Below, in pieces: positions 34,785-44,345 of a DNA stretch of 64,000 bases (positions are counted from its first letter, which is position 1; every line of letters starts with the position of its first letter). The stretch spans positions 1 through 64,000 of the forward strand of contig NZ_JALLAN010000015.1 in NCBI RefSeq assembly GCF_023062595.1. Reading direction: 5' to 3'. A program made the position numbers and the translations under genes. The notes under the pieces were generated by a model, which made no database searches, was not told the origin of the DNA, and saw nothing but the letters and a program-made list of their open reading frames with translations. Origin of the DNA: Arthrobacter rhizosphaerae (GTDB lineage Bacteria > Actinomycetota > Actinomycetes > Actinomycetales > Micrococcaceae).

Positions 34785-36196
34785 GACGCTATTGCGATGA
34801 CTTTGGGTTGTGTCATTTCCTCATAGGCGAACCTGACCCCTTCGCGGCCCATGCTTCCGTACTTTGAACCGCCGAATGGCATAGCATCATGCCGGTAGTC
34901 CGAGGAGTCGTTGATCATGACGCCGCCAGCGTCGATAGCCTTGGCCGTTGCCAAAGCACGTGCGAGATCCTTGGTAAAGACGCCGGCCTGCAGGGCGTAT
35001 TCGCTGTCGTTGGCTAAGCGGATGGCCTCATCTTGAGTGTCGAAGGGTTCGAGCAGAACGACCGGAGCGAAGAGTTCCTCGCTCCATGCCTCGCACGAGC
35101 GGGGGACCGCGGTGAGAACGGCCGGAGTCAGGACTGCGCCGGTCAGATTGCCGCCCGTAAGCAAACGCGCGCCTTCCGCCACAGCCTGATCAATCTTCCG
35201 TCTGGCTTCTTCTGCCGCGGCCTGAGTGATCATCGGCCCCACATCGGTGCTTTCATTTGTCGGATTGCCCGTCACCAGCGCGTTTGTTTGGGCGACAAAG
35301 GATTCGAGGAAATCGTTGAAGACTGTGCGTTGAACCAGAATCCGCTGCGCGCCGATGCAGTTTTGTCCAGCCGCCCAGAACGAACCTGAGACGCATGCCT
35401 CCACCGCGGCGGGAACGTCGGCGTCTTCATACACGATGACGGGGGCGTTGCCGCCGAGTTCCATGGAAAGACGCTTAATGCCGGCGCTTGCGGCAATAGC
35501 ACTTCCGGTCGCGAAGCCGCCCGTGAAGGACACCATTCTGACCAGCTTGGACTTGATGATGGTCTGGGCAATCGTACGGTCTCCCAGTACAACGATGACA
35601 AAGTCGGCCGGGATTCCGGCTTCCAGAAGCAGGTCCACCAGGAACATCGCCGACAGGGGCGTCAGCTGGGAAGGCTTCAAAATGACGGTGTTCCCACCGG
35701 CGATTGCTGGCCCAAGCTTGTGGGCGACCAGGTTCAAGGGATCGTTGTAGGGGGTTATAGCCGCGATCAGCCCAAGTGGCTCTCGGCTGAACCAGCCCAG
35801 CCGATTCTCAGAACCGGCAAACGAATCGAAAGGTACGACCTCACCGGCATTCCGGCGCGTTTCGGCTGCCGAGAGCTTAAGGGTGTTGATTGCCCGGGAC
35901 ACCTCTTTGCGGGCCTGCCGAATGGTTTTGCCGGCCTCAAGGACGATGAGGTTCGCCGCCTTGTCAGCCCTTTGCTTGAGCAGATCTGCTGCGGTGTCCA
36001 AGATTCGGCCGCGTTCATGCCGCGGCATTGCGGCGGCGGATCCGGCAGCGGCAGCGGCGCGCTTCAGCTGACGTTCAACGTCTTCCTCGGTTGATTGGGA
36101 AAGGCGGGCAATAACCGTTCCGTCGAATTTGTTGTAGACGGCCAAGTCACCGGCAGATTCCTCGGTCTCAGTGCGGACCGTGATGGTTTCAGACAC
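34781..36196 (-). CDS. Aldehyde dehydrogenase, lactaldehyde/phosphonoacetaldehyde-type
   Basis: A 471-residue NAD-dependent aldehyde dehydrogenase with IAAITPYNDPLNLVAHKLGPAIAGGN, MELGGNAPVIVYEDAD and catalytic cysteine in AGQNCIGAQR. It is a paralogue of 32190-33755 and ends in the same PFGGSKYGSMGREGVRFAYEEMTQPK-type tail. The start is GTG 36196 with GGAGG six bases upstream; reading further back overlaps homoserine dehydrogenase in the wrong frame. It overlaps that gene by eight bases, so the two are coupled, linking this aldehyde step to aspartate-semialdehyde/homoserine metabolism. Confidence 0.87.
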   Translation of the reverse strand: MSETITVRTETEESAGDLAVYNKFDGTVIARLSQSTEEDVERQLKRAAAAAGSAAAMPRHERGRILDTAADLLKQRADKAANLIVLEAGKTIRQARKEVSRAINTLKLSAAETRRNAGEVVPFDSFAGSENRLGWFSREPLGLIAAITPYNDPLNLVAHKLGPAIAGGNTVILKPSQLTPLSAMFLVDLLLEAGIPADFVIVVLGDRTIAQTIIKSKLVRMVSFTGGFATGSAIAASAGIKRLSMELGGNAPVIVYEDADVPAAVEACVSGSFWAAGQNCIGAQRILVQRTVFNDFLESFVAQTNALVTGNPTNESTDVGPMITQAAAEEARRKIDQAVAEGARLLTGGNLTGAVLTPAVLTAVPRSCEAWSEELFAPVVLLEPFDTQDEAIRLANDSEYALQAGVFTKDLARALATAKAIDAGGVMINDSSDYRHDAMPFGGSKYGSMGREGVRFAYEEMTQPKVIAIAS

Positions 36197-37235
36197 GGAC
36201 GCCTCCTTTGATGTATTCGTCAATGGCGATGATGTCGGAAACAAGGGCGTAAGCAGTTTCCATCCGGCCCGCTCCAGGGCCGGAGACAGTGACGGCGCCC
36301 AGAATGTCGGTGTTGAACGAAACCGCGTTGGTTGCACCTGAAATGCCCGCAAGAGGGTGATCAGCGGGGAGTGCTGCGGGCCGGACACTTGCAGTGATAC
36401 GGCCGTCTTTGCCGCGGCCCGCTTCGCCAATGAGCTTCCAGCGCTGACCGTTCGCCAGTGCCTGCGCGACGTGGTCGCTGGTGATGTCCTGGATCCCCTT
36501 GGTGTCGATTTCGTCGGGGCGCAAGCTGGCACCCAAAAGTTCGTTTGCGAGAATGGCGACTTTCAGCTGCACGTCTGATCCGCCGATGTCTGCCGTCGGG
36601 TCCGCTTCGGCATAACCGCGCTCCTGAGCCTCTGCGATAGCCTCCTCCAGGCGCAACCCTTCTTCCATCCTGCCCAGCACATAGTTGCTGGTTCCGTTGA
36701 GGATGCCTTGGACTCCGTTGAGTTCAAGTCCCTTGAGCATCTTCCGTGCCAGACGCAGGACAGGAGTCCCGCTCATGACCGAGCCTTCGAACTCGAACCT
36801 GGTTCCATTTTCTCCTGCCAGGGCGTTGAGTTCCTGTCCGTAGAGAGCGACTGGTCCTTTGTTCGTGGTTACGACGTGCTTGCCCGAAGCGAGTGCCCAG
36901 CGAACGTGGGATACGGCAGGCTCCCCGTCAATAGGGCTTGTGAAGGTTGCCTCGACGATAATGTCAGCAGGCCCGTTCTTAATGACTTCTTCGTTACGCG
37001 GTTCAGGAGATCCGCCCCGGAGTCCTTCGAAGGAGGCACCTCGCGGCATGGCTAGCACTGCAGCAAGATCAATTCCGTCCGCTTGAACAAGCGAACCGAA
37101 GGCAAGATCAGTAATCGCTACTACGCGGAGTTCGAATCCGAGAGACGCGAAACGGTGTGGCTCGTCTCGGATGAGCTCGGCTAAAGCTCGGTTGACTCCC
37201 CCGAAACCGATCAGGGCCAGGTTGTACGTCGTCAC
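36189..37235 (-). CDS. hom: Homoserine dehydrogenase, short form without ACT domain
   Basis: A 348-residue NAD(P)-dependent homoserine dehydrogenase. It has LALIGFGGVNRALAELI at the N-terminus, VVTTNKGPVALYG, the catalytic region GTPVLRLARKMLKGLELNGVQGILNGTSNYVLGRMEEG and AEADPTADIGGSD. The C-terminal regulatory ACT domain of biosynthetic actinobacterial Hom (~430 residues) is missing. GTG 37235 follows AAGGGAG. Linked to an ALDH, it may run in the catabolic direction (homoserine to aspartate semialdehyde), or replace the deleted hom next to thrC. The sequence alone does not decide. Confidence 0.88.
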   Translation of the reverse strand: MTTYNLALIGFGGVNRALAELIRDEPHRFASLGFELRVVAITDLAFGSLVQADGIDLAAVLAMPRGASFEGLRGGSPEPRNEEVIKNGPADIIVEATFTSPIDGEPAVSHVRWALASGKHVVTTNKGPVALYGQELNALAGENGTRFEFEGSVMSGTPVLRLARKMLKGLELNGVQGILNGTSNYVLGRMEEGLRLEEAIAEAQERGYAEADPTADIGGSDVQLKVAILANELLGASLRPDEIDTKGIQDITSDHVAQALANGQRWKLIGEAGRGKDGRITASVRPAALPADHPLAGISGATNAVSFNTDILGAVTVSGPGAGRMETAYALVSDIIAIDEYIKGGVRV

Positions 37236-37522
37236 TTGTTCTCCCTTGTTTGCTGCTAAACCTTGTGCTTCCAGCATCCGTCCCTCGAGTGTCAGTTACC
37301 TATGGTCACTTCGCTCCCTGACTATGGCGAACCGACCAAAACTGCAGATCCTTTGGAACAAAAATTCAGACCGACCAACGCACCGGGCGAGGCTCGTCAT
37401 GAGTCAAAGCGACCTATGGCATCCGAAGCTATTCGGGCGTAGCGTCGATTGAAGAATGGCGGCCGCGGCAGTCTGCTATATACGGGCCGTGCAGGCTGGC
37501 GTTGGTTTTCAAAGGAGCCGGG

Positions 37523-39688
37523 ATGGCTGGATGGAATGCTGATACGGCGGCAGGCCCATTAGGTGGCGGTGCGGTCACCCTGGTGGAGGGCTCATCCTTC
37601 TGTATTTCCATGTCAAACGGGGATATCAATCCTTCACATCCACATGGTGTTTTCGTTCAGGACACCCGTATTCTGTCCGGCTGGAGCCTGAACATTAACG
37701 GGCAGCCGCTGGAGCCACTGGCGGCGCAAATGCTGGAACCGTACCGGGCACGGTTCGCCGGCCGAACTACCCGCTCAGACGGGTATGCGGACAGCCCGCT
37801 GGTCGTGGAGCGGCTACGCGAAGTGGGGGCCGGAATTCAGGAGCAAGTAACTGTTCGAAACTATTCTCCCGAGCCGGCGGACTGCGTTGTATCTGTTCGA
37901 GTGGAGGCCGATTTCGCCGATCTGTTCGAAGTGAAGGAAGCTCGAATCCCGCGCCGCTGGGCTGAGACGCGCCACGTCGAAGGCGGATCGCTGGCTATCA
38001 GGGCTTCCTGGCAAGGTATCCGGAAGGGTGTCACTGCCCATGCGCCCGGCGCCAATATCACTGTGGACGGTATTACATACAACATTTCAATCCCAGCTCA
38101 CGGCGAGTGGAGCACCGTTCTTACCGTGAGGCCGGGTATAGGGGGAGCAGAAGCGGACAGCGGGTTTGTCCATACGGGTGGGGATGGGTTGCTGTCTCCC
38201 CGGGATGTGCGGCGACGGGAGTGGGTGGCCAAGATTCCTGTGCTGCATATGGGCAACCGCTCCATCGAGCGGACGTTGCGGCGCAGCTATGACGACCTGG
38301 GGTCCCTTCGTATCGAGGATCCTGATCACGCCGAGCGTGTCGTGGTAGCAGCAGGGGCTCCTTGGTTCATGACACTGTTCGGTCGCGACGCGCTGTGGGC
38401 ATCGGAAATGGCTATGCCGGTGGATCCCTCGCTGGCCATGGGAACGCTGCAGACCCTGGCGGATCGCCAGGGTCGCGTGGTGGATGCGATGAGCGAAGAA
38501 GAGCCGGGCAAGATCCTGCACGAAGTCAGGCTCGATGTTTCCAGCGGGTTGTCTTTGGGAGGCAAGTCCATCTACTACGGCAGCGTCGACGCAACGCCCT
38601 TGTTCGTCTGCTGGCTCGGGGACGCCAGCCGTTGGGGGTTTGCGCCGGAAACCATAGCCAACCTGCTGCCCAATGCAGACCGCGCACTGGATTGGATACG
38701 TGATTATGGGGACAAGGACGGGGACGGCTTTGTCGAGTACGAGCGCCTCAACCCGCAGGGCCTGATAAATCAGGGCTGGAAGGACTCCTGGGACGGAATC
38801 AACTTCGCGGATGGCACCCTGGCCGAGCCTCCAATCGCCCTTTGTGAAGTGCAAGCCTATGTCTACTCGGCGTACATGGCTCGTTCGTGGATTGCCTACG
38901 ACACCGGCGACACGCCCTTAGCCGAGGAACTCGCTGAGCGTGCCGCGCAATTGAAAAAACGGTTCAATGAGCAGTTCTGGATACCCGAGCGCGGCTACTA
39001 CGCCGTTGCTCTAGACGGAAAGAAGCGCCAGGTGGATGCGTGCGCTTCCAACATGGGCCAGTGTTTGTGGTTCGGCTTGGTGGATGAGGATAAGGCGCCA
39101 TTGGTGGCCGAACGGTTGATGTCCCCGGAGATGTTCAGTGGTTGGGGAGTACGGACCCTGGCTTCTGACATGGGTGCCTACAACCCCGCCAGCTACCACA
39201 ACGGATCAGTCTGGCCACACGACAATGCCATTATCGCTGCTGGTCTTTTACGGTACGGCTTCATAGCCGAGGCGCAAAGGATTTCAACAGCTCTATTCGA
39301 AGCGGCTGACTTTTTCGAGGGTCGCCTGCCCGAGCTGTTCTGCGGCTTCAGTAGGGAGCAGTTCCCCGAGCCAGTGCCCTACCCAACGGCTTGTGCGCCT
39401 CAGGCGTGGGCAGCGACTACACCTATCCTGCTAGTGACCAGCCTCATGAGATACGACGCCGATGTTTCCAAGGGGGGCCTTTGGATGGATCCTGTACTGC
39501 CGGAGTCTTACGGAGATGTGCACATCAGCAATGCCCCTATGGCAGGGGGTCGCATCACTATCGATATTGCCAATTCCGTCCCACGCGTGGAGGGACTCCC
39601 AAGAGGAATGGTGCTGAACCGTGGGCACCGGCCGTTTTTCACAGAATTAGTGGAGAAAGCCGGCAGAGGCCGCAAACCGCAAGTATAG
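37523..39688 (+). CDS. Glycogen-debranching-type amylo-alpha-1,6-glucosidase family protein
   Basis: A 721-residue cytoplasmic protein. The N-terminal beta domain of the glycogen-debranching N-bis type (VTLVEGSSFCISMSNGDI .. VFVQDTRILSGW) spans residues 1-200. An alpha/alpha-barrel follows with FGRDALWASEMAM, the acidic LINQGWKDSWDGINF and NGSVWPHDNAIIAAGLLRYG. AAAGGAG lies 6 bases before ATG 37523. The substrate would be an alpha-glucan or related glycoside. It sits alone between amino-acid genes, with no sugar transporter nearby, and may respond to stress or carbon storage. Confidence 0.85.
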   Translation: MAGWNADTAAGPLGGGAVTLVEGSSFCISMSNGDINPSHPHGVFVQDTRILSGWSLNINGQPLEPLAAQMLEPYRARFAGRTTRSDGYADSPLVVERLREVGAGIQEQVTVRNYSPEPADCVVSVRVEADFADLFEVKEARIPRRWAETRHVEGGSLAIRASWQGIRKGVTAHAPGANITVDGITYNISIPAHGEWSTVLTVRPGIGGAEADSGFVHTGGDGLLSPRDVRRREWVAKIPVLHMGNRSIERTLRRSYDDLGSLRIEDPDHAERVVVAAGAPWFMTLFGRDALWASEMAMPVDPSLAMGTLQTLADRQGRVVDAMSEEEPGKILHEVRLDVSSGLSLGGKSIYYGSVDATPLFVCWLGDASRWGFAPETIANLLPNADRALDWIRDYGDKDGDGFVEYERLNPQGLINQGWKDSWDGINFADGTLAEPPIALCEVQAYVYSAYMARSWIAYDTGDTPLAEELAERAAQLKKRFNEQFWIPERGYYAVALDGKKRQVDACASNMGQCLWFGLVDEDKAPLVAERLMSPEMFSGWGVRTLASDMGAYNPASYHNGSVWPHDNAIIAAGLLRYGFIAEAQRISTALFEAADFFEGRLPELFCGFSREQFPEPVPYPTACAPQAWAATTPILLVTSLMRYDADVSKGGLWMDPVLPESYGDVHISNAPMAGGRITIDIANSVPRVEGLPRGMVLNRGHRPFFTELVEKAGRGRKPQV

Positions 39689-39858
39689 ACAGGCCCGATC
39701 CAAGCAACCCCGATTCACCCGTGGCTGCCACCCAAACTCAGCCTACGGGCAGGCTCGGGCTCCTTCGGAGGCAATGCTTTCTACTCGTTCAGTCCAGGAT
39801 CTTGGACCCGCGCTGTAAATAAACAGGTCAGATCTAGATCCCCGATTGTCCATCAAGA

Positions 39859-39869
39859 TTGTCGGACAG
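39859..39869. promoter_or_regulatory. Candidate GntR operator upstream of cupin 2
   Basis: CATCAAGATTGTCGGACAG contains TTGTC-G-GACAG, the best-formed member of the motif also seen at 26455 and 31479. A second half-site ATTGTCCATCA lies just before it. AT-rich TGTATTATCAT directly follows and could be the -10 region. The cupin start is 228 bp away. Confidence 0.55.
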
Positions 39870-40096
39870 TGTATTATCATGGTCGTAACTCCTTGTAGCT
39901 GAGCTCGGAACAGTTGGACCCACTGATGTGTGGATGCCCTCAACCCATAGGATCACCACCCCTCAGTTCCACCTGCTGTTGGTCAGTACCTCCACCGTTC
40001 TATTTACAGCACCACTTCAAGGTTTTACGTCCAAGCCAACAACAGTTGGTGTACTTCTTTCTTCGCGGGCAAATACGCCCAGAAACGGAATGACTT

Positions 40097-40459
40097 ATGG
40101 TCAAGGCGACAGTATTGAACGAGACACAGACAGCAAATCTGGGAGAGCATGTCCTGAAGCAGACTAGCTCGACCCCCGGGCAGACAGAGGTGTCCTTTAC
40201 AGTCTGGGAAGGCGATGGCGCTCGAACAGGAGTGTGGGAGGCCACTCCTGGAACATTCACTAGTACTCGTGAGGGCTTCAACGAGGTCTGCGTGATCCTC
40301 AGTGGAACGGCTACGATAACGGACGACAGCGGCAGCTTCGACATTGGGCCTGGTTCGCTATTTGTCACTCCGGCCGGATGGCGGGGCAGCTGGACCGTTC
40401 ACGAAACCCTTCGCAAAGTTGGATTTGTTCAGAACCTCCCTGTCCAGGTGAACTCCTAA
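40097..40459 (+). CDS. Cupin domain protein (DUF861/EutQ-like), second copy
   Basis: A 120-residue cupin paralogous to 31628-31981: both begin MVKATVLN and share TSSTPGQTEVS, VWEGDGARTGVWEATPGTFTSTREG and GPGSLFVTPAGWRGSWTVHETLRK. Two copies under the same putative operator imply a repeated need in one regulon. A start at 40097 lacks a strong ribosome site (CGGAATGACTT). The protein is soluble; metal-dependent chemistry or ligand sensing is likely, but the reaction is unknown. Confidence 0.84.
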   Translation: MVKATVLNETQTANLGEHVLKQTSSTPGQTEVSFTVWEGDGARTGVWEATPGTFTSTREGFNEVCVILSGTATITDDSGSFDIGPGSLFVTPAGWRGSWTVHETLRKVGFVQNLPVQVNS

Positions 40460-40515
40460 GGGGTCCCTCTCAGAGCGGCGTTGCTGCCTTTGCACCCGGG
40501 GACTAAGGGCTGCGG

Positions 40516-40551
40516 CGGGGGAGCCCGGACTCTACGGACCGGACTCCCCTT
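40516..40551 (+). terminator. Hairpin terminator after cupin 2
   Basis: GGGGGAGCCCGG pairs with CCGGACTCCCC around ACTCTACGGA with a one-base bulge, followed by TTTAG. It probably ends the cupin transcript before the MFS pseudogene. Confidence 0.6.
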
Positions 40552-40676
40552 TAGCCGTAGCCGCCCAGGGACTTCCCAGGCCTTCGCTGGCGCTCCGTCG
40601 ATCTGTTACCGGCTTTCATTGCCTCCTGACGTAAAGGATCCATCGTGTTTCGTGCCCTCCCGTGCGGCACAGAGAG

Positions 40677-42045
40677 ATGAGGCCGATGGCCGCGCGGAGC
40701 CTGAACCCAAAGCCCGCCCAGAGATCTGCCGTCACGGTTGAGCCTGCGCCGCAACTGCTGCTGGCCAGCCAACTCATCTTCAACATCGGCTTCTATGCAG
40801 TAGTGCCGTTCCTCGCGGTAGCCATGCGGAACGATTTCGGGATGGGTGTGATGGCAATCGGCATCGTCCTTGGCGCACGCACCTTCGCCCAGCAGGGTCT
40901 GTTCCTTTTCGGCGGAGCACTTGCCGACCGGTGGGGAGCACGGCAGTCGATGATCACAGGCTGCCTGGTGCGGATCGCCGGCTTTCTGCTGCTCGCCTGG
41001 GCCGCCGACTTCCCGCTATTCCTGATCGGTGCAATCGTCACCGGTATTGGCGGTGCTCTGTTTTCGCCTGCATTGCAAAGCCTCGTGGGCTCTGCCGCTG
41101 AGCGCGGCACCATCCAGAAAAACGACCAGGAACCCACAGCCCAACACGACGACGGCGCTCACAAGGGTGATGAAAGGCAGATCAACAGAGCCAAACTCTT
41201 CGCATTACTGGTTGTCTGCGGCGAGGTGGGCGTGGTTGTTGGTCCGCTGTTGGGATCTCTCCTGCTCAATATCGGCTTTGACACTTCCCTATTGGCCGGC
41301 TCCGCTGTCTTCGCAGTGATGGCCCTGGTCTTTTGGCTGTTCCTGCCAAAGCCCCGTGCCCGAGCCCCAAAAACTTCAGCTGAAGCGCCCGACCACTCGC
41401 CGCCGTCGGGCCTTTGGTCCTGCCTGCGGGAGAAGAGGTTCATAGGATTCGCCGCCTTCTACAGCGTCAACCTCCTGGCGACCAACCAGCTGTATTTCGG
41501 GCTTCCGATAGAACTGGAACGGAGTGGGGCAGGAGTCAGTGCCCTGGCATTTGTCTTTGCCTACGCATCCGTCCTCACCATCACCCTTCAATGGCCCATA
41601 GCCCGGCTTATGCGCAAAGCCGGACCGAAAATCGCGCTTCCACTCGGCTTTGCCCTGCAGGCTCTCGGCTTCGCTTCACTGGCAGCCCTGGCCATCATCC
41701 CTCCGCCCTGCGGGGCTCCCTATGCTACCGGCCCTTGTGCTGGTGACAGGTCTTGCCCTGGGCAACATGTGTGTGATGCCGATGGCGATGGGACTCGTAT
41801 TGGAGTTCGCGGCCAGGCGTCCTACCGGGGCGTACTACGGGCTGCTTGCAGGCGCAGGAGGGCTCGCCGTCGTCATCGGCAACACGGCCCTGGCCCCGCT
41901 CTACGAACTCGCCTACACGCCTTCAATCACCGCACCTGCTCCGTGGTTGCTGTTGTCCCTGTCAGCGGCAATAGCGGCAATATTCACGCGCAGGTTCGTC
42001 CCCAACCCGTCCAGCAGACATGCCTTCAGGCTGGAGCCGGCATAG
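40677..42045 (+). pseudogene. MFS transporter gene with a frameshift
   Basis: The first frame encodes about ten helices of an MFS efflux-type protein (VLGARTFAQQGLFLFGGALADRWGARQ is the loop 2-3 signature). Near 41695-41725 it loses sense, while the next frame continues with LPMLPALVLVTGLALGNMC, MPMAMGLVLEFAARRPTGAYYGLL and the final helices to TAG 42045. One extra base there would explain this. A polar insert (around TIQKNDQEPTAQHDDGAHKG) in the central loop is also odd. Either the gene is broken or a sequencing error is present. Confidence 0.7.
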
Positions 42046-42054
42046 CCTGTGCGG

Positions 42055-42846
42055 AGATTGCAGCCCTGATCATGCCGCCCGTGACCCTGTTGGGGGACGC
42101 GGTAGGACGGGAGGTTTCGAAGGCGCGCCCTGGTCGATGGCGACGTCGAGAAGCAGGGCGTCCGGCCGGAGCAGTCTCAGCTGTTCGCGGGTGACGACCT
42201 TGGAGGCGGCGCGGCCGGGAACCAGGACGGCTCCGATGACAACGTCGGCTTGGGAAAGTTCGGATGCCAAGGTGGCGACGTCTGACATGAGGACGCGTGC
42301 CCGGCCGGCGAAGACGGTGTCGAGCTGGCGTATTCGTCGCGCGGACATATCCAGGATGGTGACTTCGGCCTGCATTCCGAGTGCCAGAAGTGCTGCCTGA
42401 GCACCGACCACGCCGCCCCCGATCACCAGCACACGGCAGGGCGCGACACCGGGGGTGCTACCGAGCAGCAGGCCAGGGCCGCCGGAGTTGCCGGCCACAT
42501 GTGTTGCGGCCGCATGGGCGGCAAGACGACCGGCGATTTCACTCATCGGGGTAAGAAGGGGCAGCCCACTCTCGTCCTGTACCGTCTCGTAGGCGACCGC
42601 CAGCGTTCCAGCGTCGAGAAGTGCCTCAGTTAACGGCCTGTCGGCCGCGAGGTGGAGATAGGTGAAGAGAACCAGGTCAGGACGAAGGAAGCCGTACTCT
42701 GCTGCGACGGGTTCCTTGACCTTGACGAGGAGTTCGGCCGAGTTCCGGGCTTCGGCCTGACTGACAAGGTGGGCTTGCCCGGGGACGCGCATATGGTCCG
42801 GGGACACCCGTATACCCTGTGTGTCCTCGGACCGTGTGCGCGTCAT
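42055..42846 (-). pseudogene. ald: Broken alanine dehydrogenase
   Basis: The minus strand encodes the middle of Ald: LLVKVKEPVAAEYGFLRPDL, VLFTYLHLAADRPLTEALL, the Rossmann VLVIGGGVVGAQAALLALG and ADVVIGAVLVPGRAASKVV. The N-terminal ~75 residues are missing (replaced by unrelated sequence). At the 3' end the frame shifts just after DVAIDQG; the neighbouring frame carries the expected FETSRPT and then stops, so the last ~100 residues are also lost. Normal Ald is ~370 residues. The gene cannot make active enzyme. Confidence 0.75.
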
Positions 42847-42854
42847 GGGGCCGT

Positions 42855-44345
42855 TTATTGGGCGGTGTCGCGGCGGGCGATGTTGTAGAAGCGGATGTTT
42901 TCGTATTCTTCGAGGCCTTCGGCGCTTCCTTCGCGTCCGAGGCCTGATTGTTTGATGCCTCCGAAGGGGGCGCCGGCGTTGGAGGGGACGCCTTGGTTGA
43001 TGCCGACGATGCCTGTTTCGAGGCGGTCGGCGACGTTCAGGGCGCGGTCGAGGTTCTCGGTGAAGACGTAGCCGGCGAGGCCGAATTCGGTGGCGTTGGC
43101 GCGGGTGATGGCTTCGGTTTCTGTGCTGAAGCGCTGGATCGCGGCGATGGGGCCGAAGATTTCGGATTTGGCGACGTCGGAATCTTCGGTGACGTGGTCC
43201 AGTACGGTGGGGGCGAAGAAGTTGCCGGGGGAGTCGTAGCCGTGGCCGCCGGTGAGCAGGGTGGCGCCGAGGGCGACGGCGTTGTCGGTGTAGGCCTGCA
43301 TTTGGGTGACTGCCCGGTCATCGATGAGCGGACCGAGTTCGGTCTGGGTGCCGAGGCCGCTTCCGACGTTGATCCGGGCGAAGCGTTCGGTGAGTGCTGC
43401 GACGAAGTCGTCCGCTATGCCGTCCTGGACGTAGATGCGGTTGGCTCCGATGCAGGATTGTCCGCCGTTGCGCAGTTTCGCTGCGAAGGTTCCGTCCACG
43501 GCGCGCTGGAGGTCGGCGTCGTTGAAGACGATGAGGGGTGCGTTGCCGCCGAGTTCCATGGAGCTGCGGAGCACGTTCTGGGAAGCGAGGTTCAGGAGTT
43601 GGCGGCCTACCGGGGTTGATCCTGTGAAGGAAACCTTCCGGACCCGCGGGTCAAGGAGGACCGCTTCGCTGAAGGCACCGGATTTTGAGGTGGTGATGAC
43701 CTGGATCAGGTCTTCGGGCACGCCAGCTTCGATGGCGAGCTGGACGGCGAAGTAGGTGGTCAGGGGGGTGAGGGTGGCGGGTTTGATGACCACGGGGCAT
43801 CCTGCTGCCAGTGCGGGTGCGATCTTGCGGGTTGCCATGGCCAGGGGGAAGTTCCACGGTGTGATCAGCACGGCCAGGCCCACGGGGGAGCGGCGTGTCA
43901 GCAGGCTCGCTCCGCCGTCGGGGGTTTCGCGGAAGTTCCCTGCCGGGCGTACTGCTTCTTCGGCGTACCAGCGGACGAAGTCGGTACCGTACTTGACCTC
44001 GCCGCGGGCTTCGGCGAGGGGCTTGCCCATTTCGCGGGAAATCAGGTGGGCGAGGTCTTCGGTGTGGGCTACGAGCTTGTTGTACCAGGCGTGCAGGACG
44101 TCCGCGCGCTGACGGAGGCTGCTCTTGGCCCAGGCAGCTCCGGCTTTATCGGCCTTCGCAACGGCTTCGAGTGCGGCCTCAACGTCATGGTCGGGGACAT
44201 GGGCTATGGTCTCGCCGGTGGCGGGGTCCTGGACAGCGATCCCGGAACCGGGAAGGTTGAGGGACTGGATGACACTGTCAGCACGCTGGATGCCGGCGGG
44301 GTCTGCCGCAATCAGGGCTGTTGCGGATTCGAATGTCGTACTCAT
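42855..44345 (-). CDS. gabD: NAD(P)-dependent succinate-semialdehyde dehydrogenase family protein
   Basis: A 496-residue GabD-type dehydrogenase with TPWNFPLAMATRKIAPALAAGCPVV, FTGSTPVGRQLL, MELGGNAPLIVF and cysteine in GGQSCIGANRIYV. It overlaps the class III aminotransferase gene by four bases (ATGA at 44342-44345): the aminotransferase makes the semialdehyde and this enzyme oxidises it. GAAAGGG provides the ribosome site. It is the second GabD-type enzyme of the window, beside 19793-21268. GABA or another omega-amino acid is the likely substrate. Confidence 0.89.
   Translation of the reverse strand: MSTTFESATALIAADPAGIQRADSVIQSLNLPGSGIAVQDPATGETIAHVPDHDVEAALEAVAKADKAGAAWAKSSLRQRADVLHAWYNKLVAHTEDLAHLISREMGKPLAEARGEVKYGTDFVRWYAEEAVRPAGNFRETPDGGASLLTRRSPVGLAVLITPWNFPLAMATRKIAPALAAGCPVVIKPATLTPLTTYFAVQLAIEAGVPEDLIQVITTSKSGAFSEAVLLDPRVRKVSFTGSTPVGRQLLNLASQNVLRSSMELGGNAPLIVFNDADLQRAVDGTFAAKLRNGGQSCIGANRIYVQDGIADDFVAALTERFARINVGSGLGTQTELGPLIDDRAVTQMQAYTDNAVALGATLLTGGHGYDSPGNFFAPTVLDHVTEDSDVAKSEIFGPIAAIQRFSTETEAITRANATEFGLAGYVFTENLDRALNVADRLETGIVGINQGVPSNAGAPFGGIKQSGLGREGSAEGLEEYENIRFYNIARRDTAQ

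Noticed and set aside
42948-43619. 223-codon Gly/Val/Asp-rich plus-strand frame
   Set aside because: Antisense to the second gabD. The GVGDV-type composition is the complement of a regular codon pattern, not a PE-PGRS-like protein.
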